DNA of 64,000 nucleotides from Pseudomonas sp. B21-048 (GCF_024748615.1 NZ_CP087168.1:5394001-5458000); one strand, 5' to 3'; positions 54,943 through 64,000 are shown, numbered from the stretch's first letter. Numbers and translations are program-made. The notes: generated by a model not told the origin, from the letters alone.

Positions 54943-57789
54943 ATGACCCGCACCCATGAAATCCGCCCCGATCTGGACGAGGGAATCGACCGCAAGGTTC
55001 TCAGCCAGCTGCGCGCCCGTTTTCTGAAGCTCAACGAGGGCCGCATGGCCCGTGCCATGGAAGGGTTATCGACGCGCCAGCAAACGGTTCTGACCCTGCT
55101 GCCGCTGTTTTTCCATGTCAATCATCCGCTGTTGCCGGGTTACGTTTCGGGTAGCACCCCGGCCGGACTGTCGAATTTCGAACCTGACGCCAATGCTCTC
55201 GCCGAAGCCCAGCGCCTGACCCGCTCGTTTTCCTACAAGCCGCGCCACGGCAGCAATCCGCCGCGACCGATCCACGGTCTGTTCCTGATGGGCAGCCTCG
55301 GCACCCTTGCCCAGGCCGACCAGAGCGATATGGATGTATGGGTCTGTCACGGGCCGGACTTGAGCGAAAGCGAGCTCACTGAGCTGCGCAAGAAATGCCA
55401 GTTACTTGAAATATGGGCCGCCAGCCAGGGTGCCGAGGCGCATTTTTTCCTGATCGACCCGGCTCGCTTCGTGCTCGGCGAGCGCGATACCCAACTGAGC
55501 TCGGAAGACTGTGGCACCACCCAGCACTATCTGCTGCTGGACGAGTTCTACCGCACCGCGATCTGGCTGGTCGGCCGCACACCCATCTGGTGGCTGGTGC
55601 CGATTTATGAAGAAGCGGCGTACGACCGCTATACCCACACGCTGTTATCCAAGCGCTTCATCCGTGCCGACGAGACTCTGGACCTGGGGCATCTGGCGCA
55701 TATCCCACCCGGGGAATTCATCGGTGCGGGGCTCTGGCAATTGTTCAAAGGCATCGAGTCACCGTACAAATCAGTGCTCAAACTGCTGCTGACCGAGGTT
55801 TACGCCAGCGAATACCCCAAGGTCCAGTGTCTGAGCCTACGTTTCAAGCAGGCGGTGTTTGCCAATCGACTGGACCTCGACGAACTGGATCCATACGTGG
55901 TGGTATACCGGCGAATCGAGGAATACCTCACGGCCCGGGGCGAACCGGAACGGCTGGAGCTGGTACGCCGCGCGCTGTACCTGAAGGTCAATCGCAAACT
56001 CACCGGCAGCAGCGGTCGCACTCAGAGCTGGCAGCGCTCGTTGCTCGAACGCCTGGCCCACGAATGGCACTGGGATCAGCGTCAGCTTGCATTGCTCGAC
56101 AGCCGCAGCCAGTGGAAAGTCCGTCAGGTCAGCGCCGAACGCCGAGCCTTGGTCGGCGAGCTGAATTACAGCTACCGCTTCCTGACGCAGTTTGCCCGCA
56201 ACGAGCAGACCGTCAGCCTGATCAACAAGCGCGACCTCAATGTGCTGGGTCGGCGGCTGTACGCGGCCTTTGAGCGCAAGGCCGACAAAGTCGAATTCAT
56301 CAACCCGGGCATCGCCCCCGATCTGGCCGAAGACACCCTGACGCTGGTGCAGGCACCCAACAAGAAAGAGTCGGGGCAAACCCAATGGGGTTTGTACAAC
56401 GGCAGCCTGGCCGCCCACGAGTGGGAGCATTTCGCGCCGATCAAGCGCAGCCGCCAGCTGCTGGAACTGCTCACCTGGTGCCACCGCAACGGCGTGATCG
56501 ACAGCAGTACCCGCCTGGCCTTGCACCCCGGCACCAGTGACTTGAGCGAGTTCGAACTGTTCAACCTGCTCGGCAGCCTGCAACAAAGCATCGCCCTGCC
56601 CCTGACCACTGTCGCCGAAGAGCCTTTGCTACGCGCCAGTGTGCCGAGTGAAATACTGATTCTGGTGAACGTCGGCGTCGATCCGCTCAGGCACCATCGC
56701 GACCTGAACATTCTGATGACCACCGAGCGCACCGACTCCCTGAGCTACGCCGGCGTGCGGGAAAACCTGGTGTTGACCCTGGACCAAGTCACGCTCAATA
56801 GCTGGAACGAGGTGCTGGTCAGCCGTTTTGACGGTCCCCACGCCCTGCTCGACTGCCTGCGCGATTACCTCAACAACCTGCCGGACGGGCCACAACAGCC
56901 CAAGCTGCGGGTGCGCTGCTTCTGCCACAACCGCGCGCAGTTCATTGCCCGGCGGGTCGAAGAAATTCTCGACACTGCGCAGAACCTGCTGCTGAGCAAA
57001 CTCAATCATCGTTACCTGATTCAGGTCCAGCAGCATTACCACGTGCTGGAACTGGTGCCCGGGCAGGTCAATCACGTTGCCCTCGCCACCCTGCCGGCGC
57101 TGTTCGACTACCTCGGCGAAGAACTGGCGAGCTACAGCCCCTTGCATCTGGACTCGATGGCACTGGAAGACCACGACCTGGCGCTGATCCTGCCCATGGG
57201 GCAACCCGACTGCGTTCAGGTGTTCTACCGGATCAGTGAACACCAGGCCGATGTGTATGTACTGGATGAATTCAATGCCTTGTGGCAGCAGCGTTTGCCC
57301 TATCACGACGAACAGAGCCTGTTGGTGCCGCTGCAACGCTTCCTGCAATCGATCCAGTACCGGCGCGATGCCTTGCTGCCGATAGACGCCGCCCAGCCAC
57401 TGAGCCTGGAGACTTTGTATTACCAGTTGTTGCCTTCAGGTCCCGCGCGGGCGCGTCGGGTCGAAGCCCGGCCGACACCGCAAACCCCGCTCAACAAACC
57501 GTTCTATGACGTGCAGGCCATCATCGGCAAAGCCGCACCGGGGCAGGTGCAGGTCACCTTGTATTGCAATCAGCGGGAATTTTCCGAGCTGGAACATGGC
57601 GATCAATTGTTCAGCGTAGTCGCGGGGGAAATCTTCGAGCAGCGTCGCGAGACAGAACGCTACCGCTGCTACATCACCGACCTGGACCTGTCGGGCCTAC
57701 TCGGTGATGGTCAGGGTTCAAGCCATCTGTATCTGCGCTACAAGGCCGAGCTGGAGCGCGCATTGAACGAGGCGCTCGAACAGGCCTGA
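54943..57789 (+). CDS. cyaA: Class I adenylate cyclase
   Basis: A 948-residue cytoplasmic enzyme making cAMP from ATP. N-terminal catalytic domain segments include IHGLFLMGSLGTLAQADQSD followed by MDVWVCHGPDLSE, which is the GSx10-DxD nucleotidyltransferase core (G-S, then D-M-D), and AEAHFFLIDPARFVLGER. The long C-terminal half (from about residue 540) is the regulatory part of enterobacterial-type CyaA. Length is slightly above E. coli CyaA (848) and normal for Pseudomonas. In P. aeruginosa most cAMP comes from CyaB, with CyaA minor. Single gene, convergent with rnk. Confidence 0.96.
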   Translation: MTRTHEIRPDLDEGIDRKVLSQLRARFLKLNEGRMARAMEGLSTRQQTVLTLLPLFFHVNHPLLPGYVSGSTPAGLSNFEPDANALAEAQRLTRSFSYKPRHGSNPPRPIHGLFLMGSLGTLAQADQSDMDVWVCHGPDLSESELTELRKKCQLLEIWAASQGAEAHFFLIDPARFVLGERDTQLSSEDCGTTQHYLLLDEFYRTAIWLVGRTPIWWLVPIYEEAAYDRYTHTLLSKRFIRADETLDLGHLAHIPPGEFIGAGLWQLFKGIESPYKSVLKLLLTEVYASEYPKVQCLSLRFKQAVFANRLDLDELDPYVVVYRRIEEYLTARGEPERLELVRRALYLKVNRKLTGSSGRTQSWQRSLLERLAHEWHWDQRQLALLDSRSQWKVRQVSAERRALVGELNYSYRFLTQFARNEQTVSLINKRDLNVLGRRLYAAFERKADKVEFINPGIAPDLAEDTLTLVQAPNKKESGQTQWGLYNGSLAAHEWEHFAPIKRSRQLLELLTWCHRNGVIDSSTRLALHPGTSDLSEFELFNLLGSLQQSIALPLTTVAEEPLLRASVPSEILILVNVGVDPLRHHRDLNILMTTERTDSLSYAGVRENLVLTLDQVTLNSWNEVLVSRFDGPHALLDCLRDYLNNLPDGPQQPKLRVRCFCHNRAQFIARRVEEILDTAQNLLLSKLNHRYLIQVQQHYHVLELVPGQVNHVALATLPALFDYLGEELASYSPLHLDSMALEDHDLALILPMGQPDCVQVFYRISEHQADVYVLDEFNALWQQRLPYHDEQSLLVPLQRFLQSIQYRRDALLPIDAAQPLSLETLYYQLLPSGPARARRVEARPTPQTPLNKPFYDVQAIIGKAAPGQVQVTLYCNQREFSELEHGDQLFSVVAGEIFEQRRETERYRCYITDLDLSGLLGDGQGSSHLYLRYKAELERALNEALEQA

Positions 57790-57796
57790 AGGGATG

Positions 57797-58207
57797 TCAT
57801 TCCGGGAAGGCGCCGCCATTGGCCGGCTGCGATTCGACTTCCAGCAACGTTAGTTTCAGAGTTTTGCCGCCAGGTGCCGGCCAGTCGATGTGCTGGCCAA
57901 CCTTCAGGCCGAGCAAGGCACTGCCCACCGGCGCCAGAATGGAAATCCGGCCTTCGTCGGCGTTGGCATCCTTGGGGTAAACCAGGGTCAGGTGATAGTC
58001 CTTGCCGCTGCTCTCTTCACGGCAATGCACACGGGAATTCATGGTCACGACATCGGCGGGCACTTCATCGTGACCGACCAGGGTATCGGCGCGATCCAGT
58101 TCGGTTTGCAGCGCGATAACGCCCGGCAGCGTGTCATCCAGGCTGTCGATCAGGCGCTCCAGACGTTGTACGTCCAGACGGGTAAGGGTGATGGAAGGTG
58201 CGGTCAT
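57797..58207 (-). CDS. rnk: Nucleoside diphosphate kinase regulator Rnk
   Basis: A 136-residue protein of the Rnk/GreA C-terminal family. It has a short N-terminal coiled coil (LDVQRLERLIDSLDDTLPGV) and the FKBP-like GreA domain (VTMNSRVHCREESSGKDYHL, LTLVYPKDANADEGRISILA, PVGSALLGLKVGQHIDWPAP). Rnk binds RNA polymerase and in Pseudomonas affects Ndk levels and alginate. ATG 58207 follows AAGGAG by ten bases. A terminator-shaped hairpin stands just upstream in the leader (58237-58273), suggesting control by premature termination. Convergent with cyaA. Confidence 0.94.
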   Translation of the reverse strand: MTAPSITLTRLDVQRLERLIDSLDDTLPGVIALQTELDRADTLVGHDEVPADVVTMNSRVHCREESSGKDYHLTLVYPKDANADEGRISILAPVGSALLGLKVGQHIDWPAPGGKTLKLTLLEVESQPANGGAFPE

Positions 58208-58236
58208 GATCAGGGCAGACTCCTTTCTTCTGCACG

Positions 58237-58273
58237 AAAAAAGCAAAACCCCGCCAGAAAAAGGCGGGGTTTT
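58237..58273 (-). terminator. Terminator-like hairpin in the rnk leader
   Basis: Minus-strand sense: an 11-base perfect stem AAAACCCCGCC/GGCGGGGTTTT, seven-base loop, then GCTTTTTT. It ends about ten bases before the rnk ribosome-binding site, too close for a promoter to fit between, so any rnk transcript must pass through it. Confidence 0.85.
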
Positions 58274-58364
58274 CACGAGCCTCGATGGGTTGAGGCGTCT
58301 CCGGACACTATCACAGCTCAATAAATATACAAGTGAGGGGCGATCACGGCCCTGCGCTGACCAT

Positions 58365-58474
58365 TGTGGCGAGGGAGCTTGTCGGAACGCCGCACCGTCC
58401 CGCTGGGGCGCGGAGCGGCCCTAAAAACCTTGCGGCTGCTTCGCAACCGAGCGGGAGCAAGCTCCCTCGCCACA
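58365..58474. repeat. Palindromic repeat, second copy of the 54216 type
   Basis: The ends TGTGGCGAGGGAGCTTG and CAAGCTCCCTCGCCACA match the element at 54216-54310; between them are CCGCTGGGGCGCGGAGCGGC-type arms. It lies between the DUF1289 stop and the rnk leader. Confidence 0.85.
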
Positions 58475-58477
58475 AAA

Positions 58478-58512
58478 GCCCTTAAGCCCTTAAGCCCTTA
58501 AGCCCTTAAGCC
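58478..58512. repeat. 8-bp tandem repeat at the DUF1289 stop
   Basis: Four perfect copies of GCCCTTAA plus GCC. Read on the minus strand the unit is TTAAGGGC; the TAA stop of the DUF1289 gene lies in the repeat. Changes in copy number would leave the protein unchanged, since they fall after the stop. Confidence 0.95.
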
Positions 58513-58724
58513 AAGACTTGGCGTTGGGCAGCCTGCGCACAAATCACTCGCCGTCGTTCATCATCCGCCGAGCGCCATTCGCGAATATCTTCGACATGGC
58601 GGAAACACCCCAGGCAGACCTTCTGTTCATTCAGCCGACACACACCGCTGCACGGAGAAGGCACCGCCGGGCTGACATTGCTGTAAAGCGGTTTGGGCGG
58701 ACGAACGGGCGCAGGTTGGGTCAC
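58506..58724 (-). CDS. DUF1289 cysteine-rich protein
   Basis: A 72-residue protein with the DUF1289 core: PSPCSGVCRLNEQKVCLGCF, then RHVEDIREWRSADDERRRVI. Four cysteines (C-x3-C ... C-x2-C) suggest metal or iron-sulfur binding. The start GTG 58724 lies four bases after the cyaY stop and is probably reached by coupling; an ATG-like start at 58817 would overlap cyaY by 90 bases. Pairing with frataxin (CyaY) fits a role near iron-sulfur handling, which is an inference. Its stop falls in a tandem repeat. Confidence 0.88.
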   Translation of the reverse strand: MTQPAPVRPPKPLYSNVSPAVPSPCSGVCRLNEQKVCLGCFRHVEDIREWRSADDERRRVICAQAAQRQVLA

Positions 58725-58728
58725 GATC

Positions 58729-59061
58729 TCACAGACCTTCGAAATCGAGTTCAACGTCGGCTTGCTGCTTGACGATGCGCTCAAGCATCTCACCAAGCTG
58801 CTCTTCACTCTTGTCACACATCCAGCGCTCGCTCTCTGCGTCGTAATCGAAGTGGAAACCGCCGGATGCCGCCGCCAGCCACAGCTGACGCAGCGGTTCC
58901 TGACGACTGAAGATCAATTGGCTGCCGTTTTCGAACTTGACGGTGAGCACACCGGCCGAGCTCTCAAGGTCGATATCCAGGCCACTCTCGTCAAAAATAT
59001 CCTCCAGCGTCTGCTGGGTTGCATCGACCAGGTCGTGAAAACGTGCTTCGGTCAAACTCAT
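58729..59061 (-). CDS. cyaY: Iron donor protein CyaY (frataxin)
   Basis: A 110-residue frataxin homologue that modulates iron-sulfur cluster assembly at IscS. The acidic first helix (TEARFHDLVDATQQTLEDIF), acidic ridge (DESGLDIDLESSAGVLTVKF), then NGSQLIFSRQEPLRQLWLAA and SGGFHFDYDAESERWMCDKS are typical. The conserved Trp-Leu and the acidic residues are present. It is transcribed towards the DUF1289 gene and divergent from lptM-lysA. Confidence 0.96.
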   Translation of the reverse strand: MSLTEARFHDLVDATQQTLEDIFDESGLDIDLESSAGVLTVKFENGSQLIFSRQEPLRQLWLAAASGGFHFDYDAESERWMCDKSEEQLGEMLERIVKQQADVELDFEGL

Positions 59062-59342
59062 TGCGGGAACCTCAAAAAGTGTCTACTCACGCTCAAGCGC
59101 CGCAAGATACGGGCGAGCCCCGGCGAATGCAAAGAATAACCACCTGCTCGCGAATGGCCGGTACATTCAACCTATTCGTTGCCTGACACACTGCTTTCGC
59201 GAGCAGGCTCGCGTCCACAGGGATTGCACATTACTGACGGGCATCGGCACAAGCCCCGCCGGACGGGAGCCGCGTCGCATAGGCAAGCTGCCGGGTGGCC
59301 GGTATACTCCGGCGCAATTAACGCATTTTCAAGGATTTCGCC

Positions 59343-59513
59343 ATGAAGCGCCTGATCTCTTCCCTTGCTGCGCTCCTCGCGGTTGCCTGCCTTGTATCGG
59401 CCTGTGGTCAAAAAGGCCCGCTGTACCTGCCTGATGAAAATCAGGACCCTGCAGAGCAAGCCAAATCGTCGCAGCAGACTCCGTCGAAAGCTCACAAGCA
59501 CGACGTCTACTAA
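59343..59513 (+). CDS. lptM: Small lipoprotein LptM/LppL (YifL family)
   Basis: A 56-residue lipoprotein. The lipobox LVSAC places the lipidated cysteine at residue 21; it is followed by GQKGPLYLPD, the invariant CGxKGPLYxP motif of YifL/LptM. In E. coli LptM assists disulfide maturation of the LPS translocon LptD. In Pseudomonas the gene is called lppL and always precedes lysA. It is nine bases before lysA and heads the lptM-lysA-dapF-DUF484-xerC-HAD operon. Confidence 0.95.
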   Translation: MKRLISSLAALLAVACLVSACGQKGPLYLPDENQDPAEQAKSSQQTPSKAHKHDVY

Positions 59514-59522
59514 GGGAACGCT

Positions 59523-60770
59523 ATGGACGCTTTTAATTACCGTGACGGCGAGCTGTTCGCGGAAGGGGTTGCCCTGTCCGCCATCGCCGAACGTTTTGGT
59601 ACACCGACTTATATCTACTCCCGTGCCCACATCGAAGCCCAGTATCTGGCCTACGCCAATGCGCTGGCCGGCATGCCGCACCTGGTCTGCTTTGCGGTCA
59701 AGGCCAACTCCAGCCTGGGCGTACTGAATGTCCTGGCGCGTTTGGGCGCCGGCTTCGACATCGTTTCCCGTGGCGAGCTGGAACGTGTACTGGCCGCAGG
59801 CGGCAGTGCCGACAAGATCGTGTTCTCCGGCGTCGGCAAGACCCGTGACGACATGCGTCGGGCGCTGGAAGTCGGCGTGCACTGCTTCAACGTCGAGTCC
59901 ACCGATGAGCTCGAACGTCTGCAAGTGGTGGCCGCCGAGCTGGGCGTTCGCGCGCCGATCTCGTTGCGCGTGAACCCGGACGTCGATGCTGGCACTCACC
60001 CGTACATCTCCACCGGTCTCAAGGAAAACAAGTTCGGCATCGCCATTGCCGACGCCGAAGACGTGTACGTCCGTGCCGCACAACTGCCTAACCTGGAAGT
60101 GGTCGGCGTCGATTGCCACATCGGTTCGCAACTGACCACCCTGCCGCCATTCATCGACGCCCTCGACCGCCTGCTGGGCCTGGTCGACCGCCTCGGCGAT
60201 TGCGGCATCTACCTGCGCCACATCGATCTCGGTGGTGGTTTGGGCGTGCGTTATCGTGATGAAGATCCGCCATCGGCTGCCGACTACATCAAAGCCGTGC
60301 GCGAGCGTCTCGACGGTCGTGACCTGGCGCTGGTGTTCGAGCCGGGCCGCTTCATCGTCGCCAACGCTGGCGTGCTGCTGACCCAGGTCGAGTACCTCAA
60401 GCATACCGAGCACAAAGATTTCGCCATCGTCGACGCGGCCATGAATGACCTGATCCGCCCGGCGCTGTATCAAGCCTGGATGGACGTCACCGCCGTACGC
60501 CCGCGCAACAGCGCCGCTCGCGCCTACGACATCGTCGGCCCGATCTGCGAAACCGGCGACTTCCTGGCCAAGGATCGTCAGCTGGCCCTGGAAGAAGGCG
60601 ACCTGCTGGCCGTGCATTCGGCCGGTGCCTATGGGTTTGTCATGAGTTCCAACTACAACACCCGCGGCCGTGCCGCTGAAGTGTTGGTGGACGGTGATCA
60701 GGCATTTGAAGTGCGTCGCCGTGAGACGGTAGCCGAGTTGTTTGCTGGCGAAAGCCTGCTGCCGGAGTAA
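59523..60770 (+). CDS. lysA: Diaminopimelate decarboxylase
   Basis: A 415-residue PLP enzyme making L-lysine from meso-diaminopimelate. The PLP lysine is in [59 protein letters not shown] and [20 protein letters not shown] are cofactor and substrate-binding regions; [20 protein letters not shown] contains the active-site cysteine from the partner subunit. Length is normal. Four bases separate it from dapF, whose product feeds the same pathway. Confidence 0.98.
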   Translation: MDAFNYRDGELFAEGVALSAIAERFGTPTYIYSRAHIEAQYLAYANALAGMPHLVCFAVKANSSLGVLNVLARLGAGFDIVSRGELERVLAAGGSADKIVFSGVGKTRDDMRRALEVGVHCFNVESTDELERLQVVAAELGVRAPISLRVNPDVDAGTHPYISTGLKENKFGIAIADAEDVYVRAAQLPNLEVVGVDCHIGSQLTTLPPFIDALDRLLGLVDRLGDCGIYLRHIDLGGGLGVRYRDEDPPSAADYIKAVRERLDGRDLALVFEPGRFIVANAGVLLTQVEYLKHTEHKDFAIVDAAMNDLIRPALYQAWMDVTAVRPRNSAARAYDIVGPICETGDFLAKDRQLALEEGDLLAVHSAGAYGFVMSSNYNTRGRAAEVLVDGDQAFEVRRRETVAELFAGESLLPE

Positions 60771-60774
60771 AACC

Positions 60775-61605
60775 ATGCTGCTGCGTTTTACCAAGATGCA
60801 CGGCCTGGGCAATGATTTCATGGTCCTCGACCTGGTCAGCCAGCACGCGCACATCCTGCCAAAACACGCCAAGCAATGGGGCGATCGGCACACGGGGATC
60901 GGTTTCGACCAGTTGCTGATCGTCGAAGCGCCGAGCAACCCGGACGTGGATTTCCGCTACCGGATCTTCAACGCCGACGGCTCCGAAGTGGAACAGTGCG
61001 GCAACGGTGCGCGCTGTTTCGCCCGCTTCGTGCTCGACAAGCGCCTGACCGCCAAGCGGCTGATTCGCGTCGAGACCAAAAGCGGCATCATCGAACTGGA
61101 CATCCGCAACGATGGCCAGATCAGCGTCAACATGGGCGCCCCGCGCCTGGTGCCGGCCGAGATTCCGTTCCAAGCCCCGAGCCAGGCCCTGAGCTATCAA
61201 GTCGACGTCGACGGCACCACGGTCGAACTGGCCGCAGTGTCCATGGGCAACCCCCATGCCGTGTTGCGGGTCAGCGACATCAACAATGCACCGGTGCATG
61301 AACTGGGGCCGAAAATCGAGCATCACCCGCGCTTCCCGGCGCGAGTCAATGTCGGTTTTCTCCAGATCATCGACCGCAATCGCGCACAGTTACGCGTTTG
61401 GGAACGTGGCGCCGGGGAAACCCAAGCTTGCGGAACCGGCGCCTGTGCTGCCGCAGTGGCCGCGATCAGCCAGGGGTGGATGGATTCGCCGCTATTGATC
61501 GACCTGCCCGGCGGGCGTCTGTCCATAGAATGGGCAGGCCCTGGCCAACCGGTCATGATGACCGGCCCGGCAGTACGCGTATACGAAGGACAAGTGCGTC
61601 TTTGA
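60775..61605 (+). CDS. dapF: Diaminopimelate epimerase
   Basis: A 276-residue cofactor-independent epimerase converting LL- to meso-diaminopimelate. The start [20 protein letters not shown] is diagnostic; the two catalytic cysteines are in [14 protein letters not shown] and [16 protein letters not shown]. The ATG at 60775 ([10 protein letters not shown]) is chosen; an upstream in-frame start would overlap lysA. Third gene of the operon, 13 bases before the DUF484 gene. Confidence 0.98.
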   Translation: MLLRFTKMHGLGNDFMVLDLVSQHAHILPKHAKQWGDRHTGIGFDQLLIVEAPSNPDVDFRYRIFNADGSEVEQCGNGARCFARFVLDKRLTAKRLIRVETKSGIIELDIRNDGQISVNMGAPRLVPAEIPFQAPSQALSYQVDVDGTTVELAAVSMGNPHAVLRVSDINNAPVHELGPKIEHHPRFPARVNVGFLQIIDRNRAQLRVWERGAGETQACGTGACAAAVAAISQGWMDSPLLIDLPGGRLSIEWAGPGQPVMMTGPAVRVYEGQVRL

Positions 61606-61618
61606 GTGAGCGAAATCC

Positions 61619-62344
61619 ATGACCGACAAGCCCCAGGTTCCCGTCCTGCAGCCCGACGAATCGCCTTCCGAAAGCCTTGAGGCGGCAGCGATTGCCGCGT
61701 ATCTGGAGGCTCATCCGGATTTCTTCATCGAACACGAAGAACTGCTCCCGGCGCTACGCATTCCGCACCAGCGCGGCGACACCATTTCGCTGGTCGAGCG
61801 CCAGATGACCATCCTGCGCGACCGCAACATCGAGTTGCGTCATCGTCTCTCGCACTTGATGGACGTGGCCCGCGACAACGATCGACTGTTCGACAAGACC
61901 CGCCGCCTGATTCTGGCGCTGATGGACGCCACCAGCCTGGAAGACGTGGTGATCGCCGTCGAAGACAGCTTGCGGCAAGACTTCCAGGTGCCCTTCGTCA
62001 GCCTGATCCTGCTGGGCGACAACCCAATGCCGGTAGGCCGTTGGGTGACGCATGCCGAGGCGCAAACAGCCATCGGCGGCTTGCTCTCGGAAGACAAAAG
62101 CGTCAGCGGCAGCCTGCGCGAGCATGAACTGGATTTCCTGTTCGGCGAAGAACAGCGCAAACAGATCGGCTCCACTGCCGTCGTCGCTATCAGCCACCAG
62201 GGCATCCACGGCGTCCTGGCCATCGCCAGCCGTGATCCACAGCACTACAAGAGTTCGGTGGGCACGCTGTTCCTGAGTTACATCGCTGAAGTCATGGGCC
62301 GCGTGTTGCCACGGGTCAACAGCTCCCTGCGCTCGGTACGCTGA
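61619..62344 (+). CDS. DUF484 family protein
   Basis: A 241-residue protein of the DUF484 family, always found between dapF and xerC in Pseudomonas and many gammaproteobacteria. The N-terminal [20 protein letters not shown] is the family signature, followed by a coiled coil ([20 protein letters not shown]) and a GAF-like domain ([40 protein letters not shown]). The layout suggests a signalling or regulatory role, but the function is unknown. It ends two bases before xerC. Confidence 0.94.
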   Translation: MTDKPQVPVLQPDESPSESLEAAAIAAYLEAHPDFFIEHEELLPALRIPHQRGDTISLVERQMTILRDRNIELRHRLSHLMDVARDNDRLFDKTRRLILALMDATSLEDVVIAVEDSLRQDFQVPFVSLILLGDNPMPVGRWVTHAEAQTAIGGLLSEDKSVSGSLREHELDFLFGEEQRKQIGSTAVVAISHQGIHGVLAIASRDPQHYKSSVGTLFLSYIAEVMGRVLPRVNSSLRSVR

Positions 62345-62346
62345 CC

Positions 62347-63246
62347 ATGGAACGACAACTCGACGCTTACTGCGAACACCTGCGCAGTGAGCGGCAGGTG
62401 TCGCCACACACGCTGAACGCCTACCGCCGCGACCTCGACAAAGTACTGGGCTGGTGCGTCAAACAGAACATCGACAGCTGGGCAGCGCTGGACATCCAGC
62501 GCCTGCGCAGCCTGATCGCTCGCCTGCATGCTCAAGGCCAATCGTCCCGCAGCCTGGCGCGATTGCTGTCGGCAGTGCGCGGGCTCTATCACTATCTGAA
62601 CCGCGAAGGTCTGTGCGATCACGACCCGGCCAATGGCCTGGCACCGCCCAAGGGCGAACGTCGCCTGCCGAAGACCCTCGACACCGATCGCGCGCTACAA
62701 CTGCTTGAGGGTGCGGTAGAGGATGATTTTCTCGCGCGTCGGGATCAGGCGATTCTGGAACTGTTCTATTCCTCCGGCCTGCGCCTCTCCGAACTGACCG
62801 GGCTCAACCTTGATCAGCTGGACCTGGCTGACGGCATGGTCCAGGTGCTCGGCAAGGGCAGCAAGACTCGACTGTTACCAGTGGGCAAAAAGGCTCGCGA
62901 AGCGCTGGAGTTGTGGCTGCCACTGCGAGCCATGACCAACCCGGCGGACGACGCGGTGTTTGTCAGCCAGCAAGGCCGGCGCCTCGGCCCTCGGGCGATT
63001 CAGGTGCGGGTCAAGGCTGCCGGCGAACGCGAGCTAGGGCAGAACCTGCACCCGCACATGCTACGACACTCCTTCGCCAGCCATTTGCTGGAGTCCTCTC
63101 AGGACTTGCGGGCGGTGCAGGAACTGCTCGGCCACTCAGACATCAAGACCACCCAGATCTATACCCACCTGGACTTCCAGCACCTGGCGACGGTCTACGA
63201 CAGCGCCCATCCACGGGCCAAACGCATTAAAGGCGATGATTCATGA
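62347..63246 (+). CDS. xerC: Site-specific tyrosine recombinase XerC
   Basis: A 299-residue recombinase that with XerD resolves chromosome dimers at dif. The N-terminal core-binding domain ([20 protein letters not shown]) is followed by the catalytic domain with the R-H-R-H-Y residues: [10 protein letters not shown] (first Arg), [16 protein letters not shown] (His and Arg), [20 protein letters not shown] (His and the nucleophilic Tyr). In Pseudomonas the gene is also called sss and affects rhizosphere colonisation in P. fluorescens. ATGA overlap with the HAD gene downstream. Confidence 0.97.
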   Translation: MERQLDAYCEHLRSERQVSPHTLNAYRRDLDKVLGWCVKQNIDSWAALDIQRLRSLIARLHAQGQSSRSLARLLSAVRGLYHYLNREGLCDHDPANGLAPPKGERRLPKTLDTDRALQLLEGAVEDDFLARRDQAILELFYSSGLRLSELTGLNLDQLDLADGMVQVLGKGSKTRLLPVGKKAREALELWLPLRAMTNPADDAVFVSQQGRRLGPRAIQVRVKAAGERELGQNLHPHMLRHSFASHLLESSQDLRAVQELLGHSDIKTTQIYTHLDFQHLATVYDSAHPRAKRIKGDDS

Positions 63247-63947
63247 CCCTCCAATTGATCACCTTCGACCTCGACGACACCCTGTGGGACACCGCCCCGG
63301 TGATTGCCAGTGCCGAAGTCGTATTGCGTGAATGGCTGACCGGGCATGCACCGAACCTGGGCGCGGTGCCGGTGGAGCATCTGTGGTCGATTCGCGAGCG
63401 AGTGCTAAGCAACGAACCGAGCCTAAAACACCGCATCAGTGCCCTGCGTCGGCAGGTGTTGTTCCATGCGCTGGAAGAAGCCGGTTACGGACATACCGAA
63501 GCGTTCGACCTGGCTGATCAGGGTTTCGAAGTGTTTCTGCATGCACGGCACCAACTGGATATCTTCCCGGAGGTGCAACCGACCCTGGAAATTCTGGCCA
63601 ATCACTATGCGCTTGGTGTGGTGACCAACGGCAATGCCGATGTGCGTCGATTGGGGCTGGCGGATTACTTCAAGTTTGCCCTGTGCGCCGAAGACATCGG
63701 CATCGCCAAGCCCGATGTGCGACTGTTTCATGAAGCACTGCGCCGGGGCGGCGCGACCGCCGAGACCGCCGTGCATATCGGTGATCATCCCGGCGATGAC
63801 ATTGCCGGCGCCCAGCAGGCGGGGCTGCGGGCAATCTGGTTTAACCCGGCAGCCAAAGTGTGGGAAGCCGAGAAGGCGCCGGATGCAGAGATTCGCAGTT
63901 TGACCGAGTTGCCGGGGTTGTTGGCGCGGTGGAATTCGGTTTCGTAA
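63243..63947 (+). CDS. HAD family hydrolase (YigB-like)
   Basis: A 234-residue HAD phosphatase. Motif I is [16 protein letters not shown] with the nucleophile and acid Asp; motif II is [11 protein letters not shown]; motif III/IV is [16 protein letters not shown] and [20 protein letters not shown]. Similar to E. coli YigB, which lies after xerC there as well and acts on FMN (riboflavin formation) among other phosphates. The start overlaps the xerC stop by four bases. It is the last gene of the operon. Confidence 0.94.
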   Translation: MTLQLITFDLDDTLWDTAPVIASAEVVLREWLTGHAPNLGAVPVEHLWSIRERVLSNEPSLKHRISALRRQVLFHALEEAGYGHTEAFDLADQGFEVFLHARHQLDIFPEVQPTLEILANHYALGVVTNGNADVRRLGLADYFKFALCAEDIGIAKPDVRLFHEALRRGGATAETAVHIGDHPGDDIAGAQQAGLRAIWFNPAAKVWEAEKAPDAEIRSLTELPGLLARWNSVS

Positions 63948-64000
63948 CGGCTTCGAGATCGCCTTCACGGGCAAGTCGGCCCACTTATCTTCACCCATGA
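63948..64000. other. Window end with a half repeat
   Basis: The last 53 bases contain CTTCACGGGCAAGTCGG, a half-copy of the element at 53012. No gene start is visible before the window ends. Confidence 0.5.

Larger units (their letters stand above)
58208..58505. other. Leader and repeat region between the DUF1289 gene and rnk
   Basis: This 298-base gap holds, from left to right, the rnk leader with its hairpin (58237-58273), a smaller GCCTC/GAGGC hairpin (about 58278-58297, minus-strand sense), a palindromic repeat (58365-58474) and the start of an 8-bp tandem repeat (58478 on). No protein-coding frame of its own is credible. Confidence 0.75.

Noticed and set aside
58478-58512. CRISPR-like array
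   Set aside because: The units are 8 bp and directly adjacent with no spacers, so it is a simple tandem repeat.
59172-60938. Minus-strand 588-codon open frame opposite lysA
   Set aside because: Antisense of lysA, and it also runs across lptM; no recognisable domain.

Overview
The window is about 64 kb of a Pseudomonas chromosome, most likely from the P. fluorescens group. The evidence is the linked set algP, algQ, algR, rnk, cyaA, lppL-lysA-dapF-xerC, rho, trxA, ppx, ppk and hemB, high GC with typical Pseudomonas codon use, and many palindromic intergenic repeats of the P. fluorescens type. From memory, the gene order follows the P. aeruginosa PAO1 block around PA5213-PA5281. It is a stable, vertically inherited core region. 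I see no prophage, integron, transposase or CRISPR array, and no tRNA or rRNA gene; the 6S RNA gene is present.

Layout. 1-5.4 kb: tail of a GspE-type ATPase, a small DUF2388 protein, then gcvT-gcvH-gcvP (glycine cleavage). 5.5-8.3 kb: ferric-iron ABC transporter. 8.4-13.5 kb: ubiI, ubiH, pepP and a YgfB-type gene on the minus strand, divergent from a ZapB-like gene and zapA; then 6S RNA and fthC. 14.4-17 kb: small membrane protein, EVE-domain protein, FliL-like protein, a truncated quinone oxidoreductase and a ChaC-like gene. 17.2-21.7 kb: ubiD with an overlapping ferredoxin-type reductase, rho, trxA. 21.7-25.6 kb: a FadR-type regulator divergent from a four-gene amino-acid ABC operon with a good sigma-54 promoter match. 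25.7-33.3 kb: ppx, ppk-hemB, DedA, a sterol-desaturase remnant, elbB, a UPF0178 gene. 33.3-38.7 kb: a cytochrome c-FTR1 iron permease fusion divergent from a four-gene envelope operon (COG3014, YcfL-like, LpoB-like, CsgG/LpoB-like). 38.8-45.9 kb: LysE, MscS, ABC-F, TIGR02444, algP, FKBP, algQ, dsbB. 46-51.6 kb: hemC-hemD-hemX-hemY, algR and a remnant of algZ. 51.6-64 kb: argH, GST, small genes, cyaA, rnk, DUF1289-cyaY, lptM-lysA-dapF-DUF484-xerC-HAD.

Functional themes are haem synthesis (hemB, hemCDXY), ubiquinone synthesis (ubiI, ubiH, ubiD), iron uptake (two systems), polyphosphate turnover (ppx, ppk), cell division and DNA segregation (zapA, xerC), lysine/diaminopimelate synthesis, and the alginate-associated regulators AlgP, AlgQ and AlgR.

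The most notable departures from the usual gene content are three decayed genes. algZ, the kinase gene normally overlapping algR, is reduced to a 139-codon in-frame remnant. The quinone oxidoreductase stops after about 122 residues. The sterol desaturase survives only as a frameshifted C-terminal piece. Other points worth a second look are the LpoB/CsgG-like operon, the NtrC/sigma-54-like control region of the ABC operon, a terminator-shaped hairpin inside the rnk leader, and five copies of a ~108-bp palindromic repeat lying at gene ends.
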